Assembly: GCF_052857255.1 (NCBI RefSeq)
Contig: NC_135505.1
Coordinates: 57,221,368-57,285,367, forward strand
Reading direction: 5' to 3'
DNA length: 64,000 nt
Source of the DNA: Amblyomma americanum
Lineage: Eukaryota > Arthropoda > Arachnida > Ixodida > Ixodidae
The notes under the pieces are model-generated. The model searched no databases, was not told where the DNA came from, and saw nothing but the letters and a program-made list of their open reading frames with translations. A program made the position numbers and the translations under genes. Below, one piece after another: positions 1 through 9,990 of this stretch. Within the stretch, counting starts at the first letter, position 1. Every line of letters begins with the position of its first letter.

Positions 1-650
1 CTTGACTTAGGAAGAGATGAAAGGGAGCTCTAAAATATTGTGGGAAAAAGCAAACCAAAGTAATGGTTAGCAGTTTAATAAGGAAACCAAAGTTTAGAAT
101 TGGTAGCATGTGGCTGGAAGTGTTAGGAGAATGCGTGTCTTTAAGGCATGTAGTGACCGCTGATCCGGATCTCTGGAGTGAAATAACGTGAAAAACACGG
201 GGCCGCCGCAATGGCTGAGTGGTTCTGGCGCTCGGCTGCTGACCCGAAAGACGTGAGTTCAATCCCGGCCGCGGCGGATGAATTTCGTTGGAGGTGAAAT
301 TCAAGAGGCCCGTGTACGGTGCGATGTAAGTGCACATTAGAGAAACCCAGGTGGTCTATATTTCCGGAGCACTCCACTGCGGCGTTCCTCACAGCTAGAT
401 TCGCTTTGGGACGTTGAACAACCATAAACCGTAAGCTTGAAAAACAAAACAGCAGAGAATGTTTACTACATTCGTATCAGTGGGAAAGCATAGATTTTTG
501 CAACCCAGTGACTCTTCGGAAAACGTTTATTTTGTCACAAAGAGCTGGTTACAGGGGAGTCGTGTTTGGTGGCCGTCCGGCCAATACTATTGCACAATAG
601 CCTGCACACTTAATGGCCTTAATAATGTCAGTAACCAACCCACTTCCCCT
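1..650 (+). mobile_element. RTE-like LINE 3' fragment, copy 1 (split by a SINE)
   Basis: The two blocks 1-197 and 438-650 align continuously with 16,400-16,800, a second copy in this window that has no interruption. Shared landmarks are 'ggcatgtagtgaccgc', 'ggaaaacgtttatt' and 'gtggccgtc'. The second copy lies directly downstream of a degraded reverse transcriptase with a VRQGDTISP motif, which is how this piece is assigned to an RTE-type LINE tail. No usable reading frame remains. The left edge is the window edge, so upstream sequence may belong to the same element. The exact 3' end is unclear: similarity to the other copy fades near 645. Confidence 0.6.
198..437 (+). mobile_element. Ruka-like tRNA-derived SINE inserted in the RTE fragment
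   Basis: A tRNA-like head starts with GCCGCAATGGCTGAGTGG, which resembles an A box (TGGCTNAGTGG). It continues to GAGTTCAATCCCGGC, which resembles a B box. The body 'gaggtgaaattcaag...cgatgtaagtgcac' and the tail 'gggacgttgaacaaccataaacc' match the SINEs at 24,803 and 58,370. The flanks share the 9-mer tgaaaaaca (189-197 and 438-446), read as the target-site duplication. The paralogous locus near 16,600 is an empty site. SINEs of this kind are transcribed by RNA polymerase III and mobilised by LINE proteins. No protein is encoded. Confidence 0.85.
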
Positions 651-1297
651 ACCTTCAAACAACAGCAAACTTTACTTACCGGCTAGACTGGCCATCATTC
701 CAGAAATTTCTGTAGGCTCACTAGATAATCCATCTTCATTGTATTGATCCTCTTTCGCGAGTGGTGTCAAAAACTCTCAAGAGCAAAGGTCATTTTATAT
801 TCTATGTATAAATTCTTCCCACTATGCTGTGCTATTGGGTAACTTGCACATGTACTATTTATATATGAGTGGTGTCACGGCATTATCCCATTAATCTTGT
901 ACCCATACGTTGGGAAATAGAAAAGTAGTGCATTTTCTATATTTCGTAGTGCTTGTAAGCATACCCATGATACATTGGAACTTAAGCCAAATATTTCCTA
1001 GCAACGTGCGGTTTCATGGCGAAAATTTTCCATGAACATCCAAGAGCACTGATTTATGATAAAGCTGCAGACAAGCGGCAGTACTTTTTAACGAATGGTA
1101 CGGAGTGTTTCATTAAAAACCTTTAAAATTCCAAAACGAAAGGGAGACATTAGTATTTCATTTCATGCGCTTTCAGGTAAAGCAGTTGAATACGGTGTCA
1201 TAATAACAGAACGAAGCACTGGCAATAATCTGTGAAGAAATTAAAAATTCGGAAGACAAAGTGTCCCTGCTAAAGTGGCTGCACATCGATCCAGTGA
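651..1297. other. No gene seen
   Basis: About 650 bases of AT-rich sequence lie between the RTE fragment and LINE-A. I see no repeat structure, RNA gene or convincing reading frame. The 5' edge of LINE-A could lie somewhere near 1,260-1,298, but no duplication marks it. Confidence 0.5.
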
Positions 1298-2364
1298 GAA
1301 TCTCGCCATCCGCGTAAATACGTTCCTTATATCAAGAGAAGTGACTTCGCGTCATCTGAGGAAGCTCCCGAGGCTGATGCTCCGTCTGACTGGGTGGCAC
1401 AAAGCAAATGTCCTTCAGTCATCCCGGCAGCTGGACAGGGCTCCGAGGCTAGGCCTAGAGCCACCGGCGACGCGCTGGCAGGGGTGGCTTCGCCGGCGTC
1501 GGTCCCTGCTCCCGGTCCATCAGCGGCAGCGCACATCCCGCCTTCTCCAAATGCACCTCAGCCCGTGAGCGATCTGCCCTCAGGGCGGAACTCGGCAATG
1601 GCTGCACAGCCTCCACTGCTGGATGGGGCTTCAACCGTGCAGCGGGATGAGGAGAGCTCTCCAGTGGACCTGTCTTCAGCACCTCCATCCGTGCCACCGG
1701 CTTCCCGCAGTTCTCAAAAGCGCCCATCGGGGGACACTGCACAGGATTCGACTTCTGCCAACTGCAGCTCACAAGGCAAGCGTTCCTGCCCAGCGTATGC
1801 CAACCAGGTGGCTGTGCCGACATCGGGATCGGTATCGTATAAGGTGTCCATTAAAGCTCTGGCCGCCAAAATACTGACGGACATTCCGAACAGGATTCTT
1901 CAGGCGAACCTGCACGCGTGTCTTGGGCTCCTGACTTTGGCTGCTGTGGAGCGTCTGCACACGCTCAAGTGCATATCGATTACAAGCGAGATCTCGGTGC
2001 CGGTCAAGGTGTACATAGTAGAAGGGTGAGATCTACAACGCTGTGTTGTTTACAACGTCGACGTTGCCGAAGACCAGACGACCCTCCAGCGTGAACTGTA
2101 CTGTCCAACCCACCGTGTCATATAAGCGCGGTATATGGGAAAGGCGCGCTCGTGCATCGTCACACTACAGGGCCCACCAACCATCCCAGAACGACTTTAC
2201 TACTACGGCTGTATTCTACGGCCTCGCTCTTACAAACCGAGCGCTGTCTATTGCTACAGCTGTTTTAGACCTGGCCACATGCGCCGATCATGCCCTTTTG
2301 CAACGTAAGATGAGGCTCAGCCACACAGCACACCGTCTTACAGGTTCGGACTTTGCAAGACTGA
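1298..2364 (+). pseudogene. LINE-A ORF1, N-terminal part with zinc knuckle (broken)
   Basis: This is a Gag-like RNA-binding protein of an I-type LINE. The frame opens after a stop at 1295-1297 and runs with in-frame stops near 2027, 2120 and 2311. The first about 130 codons are rich in Pro, Ser and Ala and look disordered, as is common in these ORF1 proteins. A globular stretch follows. Near 2180-2300 comes the block GPPTIPERLYYYG and then CYSCFRPGHMRRSC, a CX2CX4HX4C zinc knuckle. The frame runs unbroken into the target-site duplication at 2354-2364 and resumes after the insert at 2757. In such families ORF1 coats the LINE RNA in the cytoplasm. The original start codon is not identifiable, and this copy cannot make a full protein. 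Confidence 0.75.
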
Positions 2365-2767
2365 AGTAGAACTTTCTGACGGGCTAGTTGGTACATCTCT
2401 ATTAAACAGCGTGCGCTAACAGGACGTACACAGAAAACTTGGCGTCAGAAAGCGCAATTTTTTTAAAAAAGGACCGGGCACAAGAACGGCAGATTGTGGT
2501 AGCGATATGGTTCACACACACCGAAGCAACAGCTTGCCTGAGCTGAAGACACATAAAAGAACCCGTAGTAGAAGATATATGCTGTAGTAGAACTTTCTGA
2601 CGGGCTAATTGGTACATCTCTATTAAACAGCGTGCGCTAACAGGACGTACACAGGAAACTTGGAGATGGAGGAAAGAAGCGCAAAAAAGAAGTCAAGCGC
2701 TTCTTTCCTCTGTCTCCAAGTTTCCTGTGTACGTCCTGTTAGCGCACGCTGTTTAATGCAAGACTGA
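2354..2767. repeat. 11-bp target-site duplication flanking the Penelope-type insert
   Basis: The 11-mer tgcaagactga occurs at 2354-2364 and again at 2757-2767. Removing one copy and the 392 bases between them restores the ORF1 frame across the site. That supports insertion with duplication rather than chance repetition. Confidence 0.8.
2365..2756. mobile_element. Penelope-like terminal foldback insert
   Basis: A motif beginning 'agaactttctgacgggcta' is present twice in direct orientation (2368 and 2589). Each copy is followed by 'aaacagcgtgcgctaacagg' and 'acgtacacag'. The second copy (about 2618-2678) is followed, after a loop of roughly 14 bases, by its near-perfect inverse (about 2693-2756), giving a hairpin with arms of about 60 bp. 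From memory these terminal words resemble the ends of tick Penelope-like elements. Tandem and inverted ends are a known feature of Penelope insertions. There is no coding sequence. The assignment to Penelope is inference; the hairpin and direct repeat are seen directly. Confidence 0.65.
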
Positions 2768-3335
2768 CGACCACGAGATCACCTCTCCAACTTGCCCAAC
2801 AAAACAGAAAGCAACTGAGAAGGTTCGGCGTGGAATCTGTAAGCAAGTGCCTCCTAATGAAAACAGAGCCCCGGTACAGACATCCAACAGGTTTGCGGCT
2901 CTTCAGTGGGATGAAGACGACTGGCAGGAGCTTTCTGATCCCAATCCACCTGCAGCCCATGCCCAACAGTTGTAGAGTGATAAAGTGCGTAAGGATCACC
3001 GTCGCTGTCAAGCTACACAAAAGCACAGCATGCTGGAGCCTCTGCGTGAGGATATGGCAGCAGTTGACGGCCAAATTGCACGCCTTTTAGCCGAGGTCAC
3101 TAAGCTACGGCAACGCCGTGAACTTCTTGCTCGCCGTAGACAACCAGTGGAATTCCCCTTCACGCCAATCAATGCTGGAGCGGGTTCGACTACGTCCAGC
3201 CCTCATGCGGTCTTCGCCGACTCTACCAGGTCCTCTGCATCACTGCAGGATAACTCAAAAACATCCCTCCCCCGATTTATGGTATACCAGTTATCTAACC
3301 TGGCATCAGTTCTATTACAACGCTTGGAAGCCTAA
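2757..3335 (+). pseudogene. LINE-A ORF1, C-terminal part
   Basis: The frame continues from the 5' half after the Penelope insert, passes one stop near 2970 and ends with TAA at 3333-3335. It reads CKTDDHEITSP and later a Leu/Arg-rich helical stretch (REDMAAVDGQIARLLAEV, about 3040-3130) with heptad-like spacing. This suggests a short coiled coil for ORF1 multimerisation. ORF2 starts 6 bases downstream. The segment has no independent function. Its value is that it proves the insert at 2365-2756 landed in a pre-existing LINE. Confidence 0.7.
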
Positions 3336-3341
3336 TCGAAA

Positions 3342-4217
3342 ATGGCGAGTACACGTAGTTCTGGTGTGGTCCAAGGGAACTTCAGAGGTCTCTCCACAAA
3401 GCTGGGAGAGCTCAAATTTCGACTTCGCATGAACAAGCTTCTGGTGTAGGCCCTGCTACTGCAGGAGACCAATGCCTTGCTATCCACTCCGGGCTTTAAT
3501 GAATACACGTCTCCTTCAATGAACGACCGTCGTGTGCGCACTGTTGCCCTTCCGGGAAAGGCGGCTGTGTACGTTGATGCGCGTTTTCCTCAAGTTCGCC
3601 TCTCTCTAGAAAACTGGTGCATCTCATATCAAGAGGTAGCTGCAGTGGCAGTGAAGCTTCCCAAGGCAACTGTTGTGGTCGTTTCATAATATGTAAGACC
3701 CGCCGGTGGAGCTCCCTCCCGCATTAATCTGGGGTGGTTATTAACTCTACGACGACAGTACCCAGGGTGGCCTGTTTTAGTTGGTGGTGACTTTAACGCC
3801 CCTCATCCAGACGGGGGGTACCCCACTTCAAGCCCCCGTGGTAGGCGTGTGCGTGACGTATTCGCGGATGCGCTCTTTGTTTTACTCAACCATCCAGATT
3901 CAGCAACGCGGACTGTGCGCCATGCTCGTAGTCCAACATATGCTCCGGACCTTACGTGGTGGTCAGGACCCGGGACTCCATCGTGGCACCTGGAGCCAGA
4001 TTTCTGGGGTAGTGACCACCATCCTATCATCATCGGTCTCCATCCATCAAGCGCCCGCCGATTACACCGTAGGTGTTCTGTAGTCAACTGGGGCACGTTT
4101 CGCACCACCGTCGAATATCTCTGTCTGCAATCATCTACACTACTTGTAGACTGCATACAAACTGCGCTGAATAAGGCTAATACTGTCACCTGGACGGACG
4201 TCAATCGGCTATTGTGA
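3342..4217 (+). pseudogene. LINE-A ORF2, endonuclease domain (broken)
   Basis: This is the N-terminal apurinic-type endonuclease of a LINE ORF2, which nicks the target DNA for target-primed reverse transcription. The ATG at 3342 leads to QGNFRGLS, a decayed form of the usual QWNCRGL start. LLLQETN follows, with the catalytic Glu (about 3450-3470). VGGDFNAPHP at about 3780-3810 carries the Asp/Asn pair, and GSDHHPIIIG near 4010 is the C-terminal SDH motif. All these lie in one frame, interrupted by TAG at 3447 and TAA at 3687. The frame ends with TGA at 4215-4217, where sequence expected before the RT is missing. Confidence 0.85.
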
Positions 4218-5293
4218 TCCCCATACCAAAGCCGGGGAACCGCCGACAGACCTCGGAAATTTCCGGCCTATATCGCTTAAGACAACATTATGCGAGCTTA
4301 TCGAAAAAATGCTTGCCACACGACTGTCGTGGTGGCTTGAGCATCGTGGTTTCTACCATCCCGCCCAAATTGGCTTTCGTACGTCTATAGGTACAGAAGA
4401 GGGACTGGCTGTCTTGGCGTCAGCAGTTCTGGCCTCAACTCGCAGCCACAATGTGCGTACTGTACTGGCCATGGACGTCGAAAAGGCGTACAATATCAGT
4501 CATGCTGCCATCCTGGAATCGCTTGACATGCTGCATTTCCCCGTTAGAGTGCGCAATTTTGTTAAATCTTTCCTTGAAGGCCGACACTTTGTCATACGCC
4601 TTGGTGGTGAGGCCGTCGGATCATTTGTGCCTCTTCGCGGCGTTCCCCAGGGATTTGGTGTTATCGCCAACATTATTTAATATTGCTTTTATCCCCCTTG
4701 CTTGGCGTTTACTTGATGTCTCTAAGATTAAGTTCTTATTGTATGCTGTTGATATAACGGTGTGGAGCACTCACAACGACCTGATGACTCAAGCAGCAGG
4801 CCTACAATCAGCCATAGATATTACGTCGACTTCTGCTTCTACAATTGGTCTGCAGATTTCAGTGAGTAAAACCATGTTCGTGTCAGTCGCCAACCGCTGG
4901 GGGCGCCGTAAACCGGCTGCAACACCAATTCGTCTCCATCTATCCGGAGCTCCAGTTCAAGAAAGTTCGACCCTAAATATCTTGGGCTTGACAATACACG
5001 AGTCAGGAACAGGTACTGCTTGGATTTCTCGGGCTAAAAAGCAAGCAATTCAGGCGTTGGGTCTGATTAGACGCATTGCTCCTAAAACAGGCAGAGCCCA
5101 CTCTCATGTTGCACGACTGTTGGTGCGGGCGGTTGTGCAACCGCGCCTCGTTTACCAAGCCCAATTCCAGCATTTCACGAGGGCTCAATGGGATCGTCTA
5201 GAAGCTGCTAATCGAGAGGATCATCACTTGCCTTCCCCGCATTACCCCGATCGTGGCGCTCCAAGAACTTGCGCAGCTGAATACACTAGATGA
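4218..5293 (+). pseudogene. LINE-A ORF2, reverse transcriptase domain (broken)
   Basis: This is the RT fingers/palm of an I-type LINE. It begins with IPKPGN and a PISL-like block, then ATRLSWWLEHRGFYHPAQIGFR. AMDVEKAYN retains the first catalytic Asp, and GVPQG is present. A frameshift at about 4650-4660 moves the rest into another frame, LSPTLFNIAF. The catalytic box reads YAVDI (about 4741-4755), so one of the paired Asp residues of YADD is lost. The thumb region continues with NILGLTIHE and a block around 5080-5200. The start of the domain joins the endonuclease abruptly, which implies an internal deletion. This copy is inactive. Confidence 0.85.
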
Positions 5294-6337
5294 GCTGGTG
5301 CAGCAACGACGCGATGCTCGCCGCTTTAAGTCAAGCCATACACACACAACGGGCGCACTCAGGGCATATGCTTCATTACACTCCATTTTACAGCCGCCCC
5401 CGCCAGTTCTTGCTCCTTGGCGTTTTGTGTAGCTAAGCGACAACAAGCCAACTGATCTACGTCGGCCATCATCTGCCCGCGCTGCATCGTCGTTTCGCGA
5501 CCGAATTGCAGAGCAAGACGCCAATCTGCCGCATGGCTCCATCGTTATGTACTGTACGTTGACGCAAGCATTCAGGCCTGCGAAACAACAACGGCAGTTT
5601 ACTGTCCTTGCAAGCCTGCTCTGAACAAAACGTCAAGGTTTCGCCTCTCAGAACCTCCTTTCTCCTTCTGTGCGGAGATGCTTGCAGTTCAAGAGGCACT
5701 TCGCTCTGTGGCCGCCGTTCCTATGCAACCCACGGCCCGCATTGTCATTCGCACCGACGTCCTTCACGTCACACGCCTACTACAACGAGTCAGTCGCACC
5801 CCAGAAATATGCCAAGACAACCATCGTCTAGCGGCACGCATCCCGCAACAAATCCGTATTGAGTGGGTCCCGTGTGACCTCCTGAGCCCACAAAGCCGCG
5901 CAAACTCTGCGACCCGCCTTTTGACCCCAACCTCGAATTTGCCTCGAGTCCTCACTCTGGATGTCACCACCCTCCTTTTAGCAAGAAAGGAACACCTTCG
6001 GCGCTGCACACGTGCTCTAATCCCTCCGTGTGCGGTAACCCTCCCCTGTGGTCTTACCCGTGGAGAGGAGGTTGCGCTTCGGAGGATACGGTTCGGGGTT
6101 GCCCTAACTCCAGCTGTGACACGGAAGTGGCCGCATTTCAAAGATTTATATCCCCGCACCGGGTGTCCAGTCTGTAAGAATAGAGACTTTGAGGCGGATA
6201 TCATCCACCTGTTGTGGGACTGCCCGGCGCTGAAGCCGACGAGAATTCTGCACCTGGTGGTAGTGGGACTCTCACCGGACAATCCGGATTGCTTATATCG
6301 CCTAGACACAGGGTCCATATCATCGTTCACTTCTTGA
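5294..6337 (+). pseudogene. LINE-A ORF2, RNase H and C-terminal Cys/His region (broken)
   Basis: After a linker spread over shifted frames (for example ALQELAQLNTLDELVQQRR near 5260-5310), RNase H motifs appear. YVLYVDAS (about 5540-5560) has the first Asp, AEMLAVQEAL (about 5675-5700) the Glu, and VIRTDVL (about 5745-5765) the next Asp. The usual WVPGH reads WVPC, so the His is lost. A C-terminal motif CPVCKN..DIIHLLWDC (about 6160-6225) matches the CX2CX7-8HX4C zinc motif found after RNase H in I-type LINEs. RNase H would remove the RNA template during insertion. Several frames are needed to read the region, so it is dead. Confidence 0.8.
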
Positions 6338-6418
6338 TTTCATCAAATAAGCCCACATTTTTTCATTCATATAAGCATCTTACTCATCTCTCACTTCATA
6401 GTTTTTATGTCCTGAGGC

Positions 6419-6424
6419 AATAAA
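6419..6424 (+). promoter_or_regulatory. LINE-A polyadenylation signal
   Basis: AATAAA is followed within about 10 bases by the A-rich 3' end of the element. The same words appear in inverse in the antisense copy at 32,836, confirming that they belong to the element's 3' UTR. Confidence 0.6.
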
Positions 6425-6440
6425 CATCGCTTCAAAAAAA

Positions 6441-7986
6441 TGAAAAATACAAATTAAAGAAATGGTCGTCTAGCAGTGAATGCCGTCTTAAATTGGATTA
6501 CAAATAAATTCTGCCAACTGCTACAAAATGAAAGAACAATAAAGGGAATTTAAAAATAAACCATACTTAAGTCCAAAGCAAAACTTTCCACACCTTTGTA
6601 AAACAAAAAAAAAACATACGTAGTAATTCTGGACAAACCAATTTTTGTGCGCGAAACCGATAACGAACACCATTTTTAACACAATGCAAGATTTGACTGC
6701 AACAACCGATATACTAGCAGACGACTCGACGGCTGTCCCAATTTTTTTTTCTATTAACGGTTCTGCTATCGCAAAAAGCGTTTCCTATTAGTGAACAATG
6801 AAAGTTTTATTGTTCGATTCGATCGATGGAAACACTTTAAGAGAATAATTTGCTACGTATGGGAAGAATGCACCATTACCTTCAAAATTCCCACAAGAGA
6901 GTAACACAAGTTTCCAATATTCAAGACTTTTCCTGATAAATTTGGACTTGGATAAGAAGAAAGAAATTATGAGTCCGCCTCCAAAATTTTGATCAAAAGA
7001 AGAAGAATAGTAGGAAGAAGAACAGCTTACGTGTGAAATAGGAGCATAAAAACGAAATGCGATGCCGAGGACAAAACGAAACGAGACATGAACGATGATA
7101 ACGCAATTAACATTGAAAAAATCTAAAGAAAACATGAAAACCAAATATATGGGTAAAATATGTCTTTGTTTACTTGCTTACAGAATGATGCATCAACCAG
7201 GCAAGGGACAATAAAAAAGTGGGCTACCTAAAGGAAGGAAAAGATAAGATGACAATACAGAGAGAACAGAAAGGCAATATGAAGAAAAGGAGGAAGAGAA
7301 CAAGAAAGAATCCAGTGAGAAAGCAATGATACGAGGGAAGGATATATCCTTCAAAAAATGCCACTAGCGGATGCTAACTAGTGTAATCATTTGAATTAAG
7401 TTTCGACTACGTTAATACAAAAGCTGCAAAAGCCATTCGCGATTACAGCAGAGCTAGCATTGGAGAAATTAGCCAGGACAAAGCCACATTCACTCGCTTA
7501 TTCAAGACCCACTTTTCAGCCTGAAGTGAGAATAGTAAATTGAATATTTGTAAACCGTGTGTCTACGAATGATGTGCAACTTTCTAACGAAAAGTTTAAT
7601 CACTTCGCATGATAACATAGTTTGTTATGTCGCATACTTGCGCGGATTATCTAACTGCATGAAACAACTTTACCGCGCTAAGACAATCTCCTTCAGATAA
7701 CCGTTGGGCATCATATAAAGAAGTTAACAAAACTTATCGTCTGGTACTGAAACGAGGAAAAAATACTTCATGCAGACGACTCTGTCACGTGTGCATTGTG
7801 ATTACCCTAAATATATGAAGGGCGCTTAAGCTTCGTCTTTAAGAGCAGGACGCGTCAGCGTGTTTCAGCGTTGCCAAGGAATCCACGGAACGCCATCGTC
7901 CGCGCGGCACGACGCCCTCCCCGGACAATATAAGGAAAAGAAACGTATATTAGTGGACACCAGAACTGAGCCGTAAGGCAAGGAAA
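6441..7986. other. No gene seen; AT-rich with a purine-rich stretch
   Basis: The first part is A-rich. About 7200-7330 is strongly purine-rich (GGAAGGAAAAG, GAAAAGGAGGAAGAG). One open frame on the minus strand at 6788-7144 is hydrophobic and compositionally biased and has no family resemblance. GC content rises near 7820-7930 without a recognisable gene. Confidence 0.5.
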
Positions 7987-8080
7987 ATGAAATTAAAATT
8001 GGTTTTAATGAAAGTAAAAGACGCCTGTCTCACATATCTCGGTGGACACCCAAACCGCGCCGTAAGCGAAGCAAAACCAC
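7987..8080 (-). mobile_element. Ruka-type SINE tail fragment
   Basis: On the plus strand 'attaaaattggtttt...ggtggacacc...ccgcgccgtaag' is the inverse of the SINE 3' tail seen in plus orientation at about 24,050-24,140 (TGTCTGCCGAGATGTGAGACAG). A shorter, more decayed relative of the '-gtggacacc-...-ccgtaag-' unit precedes it at about 7,945-7,985. Confidence 0.55.
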
Positions 8081-8140
8081 CCTTGTAAGACAGCACTGTA
8101 TTCACTAGACGCCCCTATGTTCACTGCAAACCATCAAGCT

Positions 8141-8210
8141 GGCATGGCGGAGTGGTTAGCGTGCTCGTGTTGCACTCCGGAGGCCCTGGTTCGATTTTCT
8201 AACTAAACCG
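8141..8210 (+). repeat. tRNA-like head (SINE-derived, not a functional tRNA)
   Basis: GGCATGGCGGAGTGGTTAGCG resembles a tRNA A-box half, and CCTGGTTCGATTTT, 40 bases on, resembles a B box. The acceptor stem does not close and an antisense SINE tail follows, so this reads as a decayed tRNA-derived SINE head. A decayed tRNA gene copy is the alternative. Confidence 0.45.
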
Positions 8211-8227
8211 ATTTCATACTCTGTTTT

Positions 8228-8345
8228 ATTTATTAAAATTGGTTTTCAGGGAAAGGAAATGGCGCAGTATCTCTATCATATAACGGCGGACACCTTAACC
8301 ACGCCGTAAGGGAAGGGATAAAGGAAAGACTGAAAAAAGAAAGGA
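8228..8345 (-). mobile_element. Ruka-type SINE tail fragment
   Basis: This is a second antisense copy of the SINE tail, starting 240 bases after the first: 'attaaaattggttttcaggg', 'cggcggacacc', 'acgccgtaagggaaggg', then 'gaaaggaagaaagaggtg'. It ends before the tRNA-like head and so is truncated. Confidence 0.6.
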
Positions 8346-9059
8346 AGAAAGAGGTGTTATGCTTTTGCGATTTTTCACTCACGGCTAACGCCGCCGACGC
8401 CGACCACACCTGCTTTTCTGCGACACGGGGTCCTCAATGCTGTGGCGTTAATATTCTCGCTCGTTGTTAACCCTTCGTCAAAGACCTCAGTTACACTAAT
8501 TGACTCTAACAGAGATTTAACACTGAGTCTGAATGTCCATCTATTTTGAATTATGTATTTTGAAAGAATTTTTGTCTAATCCGGCCTCCTACAATAACTT
8601 TTCTATGGCTGAAATTGTTATTCATAGTTGCAGTATCGATAAAATCTGCCAGTCTTTGAAGGTGTCTGCAAGTTCAGGTTTTGAACTCATTAATATCAAG
8701 TTTCTAAAGTGTACAGAGTTTTAGTCTTCACTCTGCTATTAATTTTTCAGCAGTCCATTGATACAGGTGAAGACCTAACCACTGGAGAGTTGGGAAGGTA
8801 GTTCGACTTCATAAATCACAAATTACTTCAAAAATGAAGTCATATAGTAAATTATTTCTTCAGAAATATTCCACTTTCTTGATTCAAAATCGTTTTTCTC
8901 ACGCGCATCACACGGCTTCCGAAAACCTCTTGTGAAAGGTAACTAATTACATGTACGCATAAGTTACACATAATCCCTGACCAGAACTCGCTCGCCGATT
9001 GAATCTTATTTTATATTGCCAAGATATTGAGCAACGTTTTCCGCAAACTAATACACTTG
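8346..9059. other. No gene seen
   Basis: A GC-richer strip at 8380-8440 (gccgccgacgccgacc) leads into AT-rich sequence. The frame at 8533-8724 is short and matches nothing I know. Confidence 0.45.
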
Positions 9060-9990
9060 ACGTTAGCGCATGTTAACCTTGGCACCAAAATAAGTAAGGG
9101 GATAGAACGCTTTCTTTGTCATGGTTCTGTATGTATCTTGTAACAATGATTCTTCAACTTGTAGCGTGATCAACTCTGGAGTGCCTGAAGGCTCTGTTTT
9201 GGGTCCTCTTATCCTTTTTATAAAGATTAACGACTCACCCCGGCCCGTTATTTGTATCTTCTATATATTCGGCAGTGACTGCGTTGCGCTCTTAGTGATT
9301 ACTAGTGACCGGGCGTTAACACGTAATAAACTTATCTTAACAATATCATTGATTGGTGCAGTGACTGGCTTTTGTCACTTAATAGCTAAAGATATAAGCT
9401 TTCTACCATCTTAACAACACATCTTACCGATACCTTGGCCTTAATATCACGTCAGACTTAACATCATCTCTTTATATTAGTCATATTATATCTAACTAAT
9501 CGACTGCTCAGATATCTGCGACATAATTTTTCTTCTAGTCCCGTATCACTTAAACTCCGTCGTTACAAAACATTAGACCACGTCAAACTTGAGTACGCCT
9601 CCTCTGTATTGATCCCGAGCTCGGGAAACTCACTCGAACTTGTTCAGAGCTATTCCACTCCGTTCATTCTTCTTAATTATAATCGGTCTGCCAGTGCTTC
9701 CACCACGAAACAAAGCATAACAAAATGTACTTCTAGAACACCAACCAGCGCTATGCACTAATCGCTAATACGTCCTATTGTTATGCCCGCGTTGATGACG
9801 TAATTGTAATTATTTCTTGTCGGACTGCTTTCTGTCCCCAAAGTTTAATTCCACGCATTTCTAATGATTAGAACCACCTTCCCGGAATGTCGCTGCCGTT
9901 GAAGACCAACTACTTTATAAAAACGAACTACCTGAACAATTTATAATTAAGAGCCTAACAAATTGCATTATTATTTTGTCGCGTTTCTTG
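9060..9990 (+). pseudogene. L2/CR1-like LINE reverse transcriptase remnant
   Basis: The block SGVPEGSVLGPLILFIKIND (about 9178-9235) is the RT motif normally read as SGVPQGSVLGPLLF.IYIND in CR1/L2/Jockey-type LINEs. The expected FADD box downstream is decayed (FYIFGSDCVAL). Further on, in another frame, LKLRRYKTLDHVKLEYASSV (about 9550-9610) matches the thumb region with its RP-LEYAS-like motif. DWNHLPGM-like sequence near 9865-9895 matches the usual C-terminal W..LP motif. Several frame changes and stops make it a dead fragment. The endonuclease and 5' half are absent. Confidence 0.7.

Larger units (their letters stand above)
1298..6440 (+). mobile_element. LINE-A: old I-type non-LTR retrotransposon (APE-RT-RNase H)
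   Basis: In order on the plus strand there is a Gag-like ORF1 with one zinc knuckle and a coiled coil, an apurinic-type endonuclease, a reverse transcriptase, RNase H and a C-terminal Cys/His motif. A short 3' UTR with AATAAA follows. This order, with RNase H after RT, is typical of the I superfamily of LINEs. Stops and frameshifts occur throughout, and roughly 0.5 kb appears to be missing between endonuclease and RT, so the copy is dead. A Penelope-derived insert splits ORF1 at 2365-2756. An antisense 3' tail of the same family lies at 32,836-32,995. No target-site duplication was found, so the outer edges are approximate. Confidence 0.85.

Noticed and set aside
2043..2369. Open frame of 108 codons
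   Set aside because: A shadow of LINE-A ORF1; the zinc knuckle is in another frame.
6788..7144. Minus-strand frame of 118 codons
   Set aside because: Phe/Ser/Val-rich reading of purine-rich DNA without any domain.
8141..8210. Possible functional tRNA gene
   Set aside because: A- and B-box-like words are present but the acceptor stem does not close and SINE sequence adjoins; treated as a SINE head.
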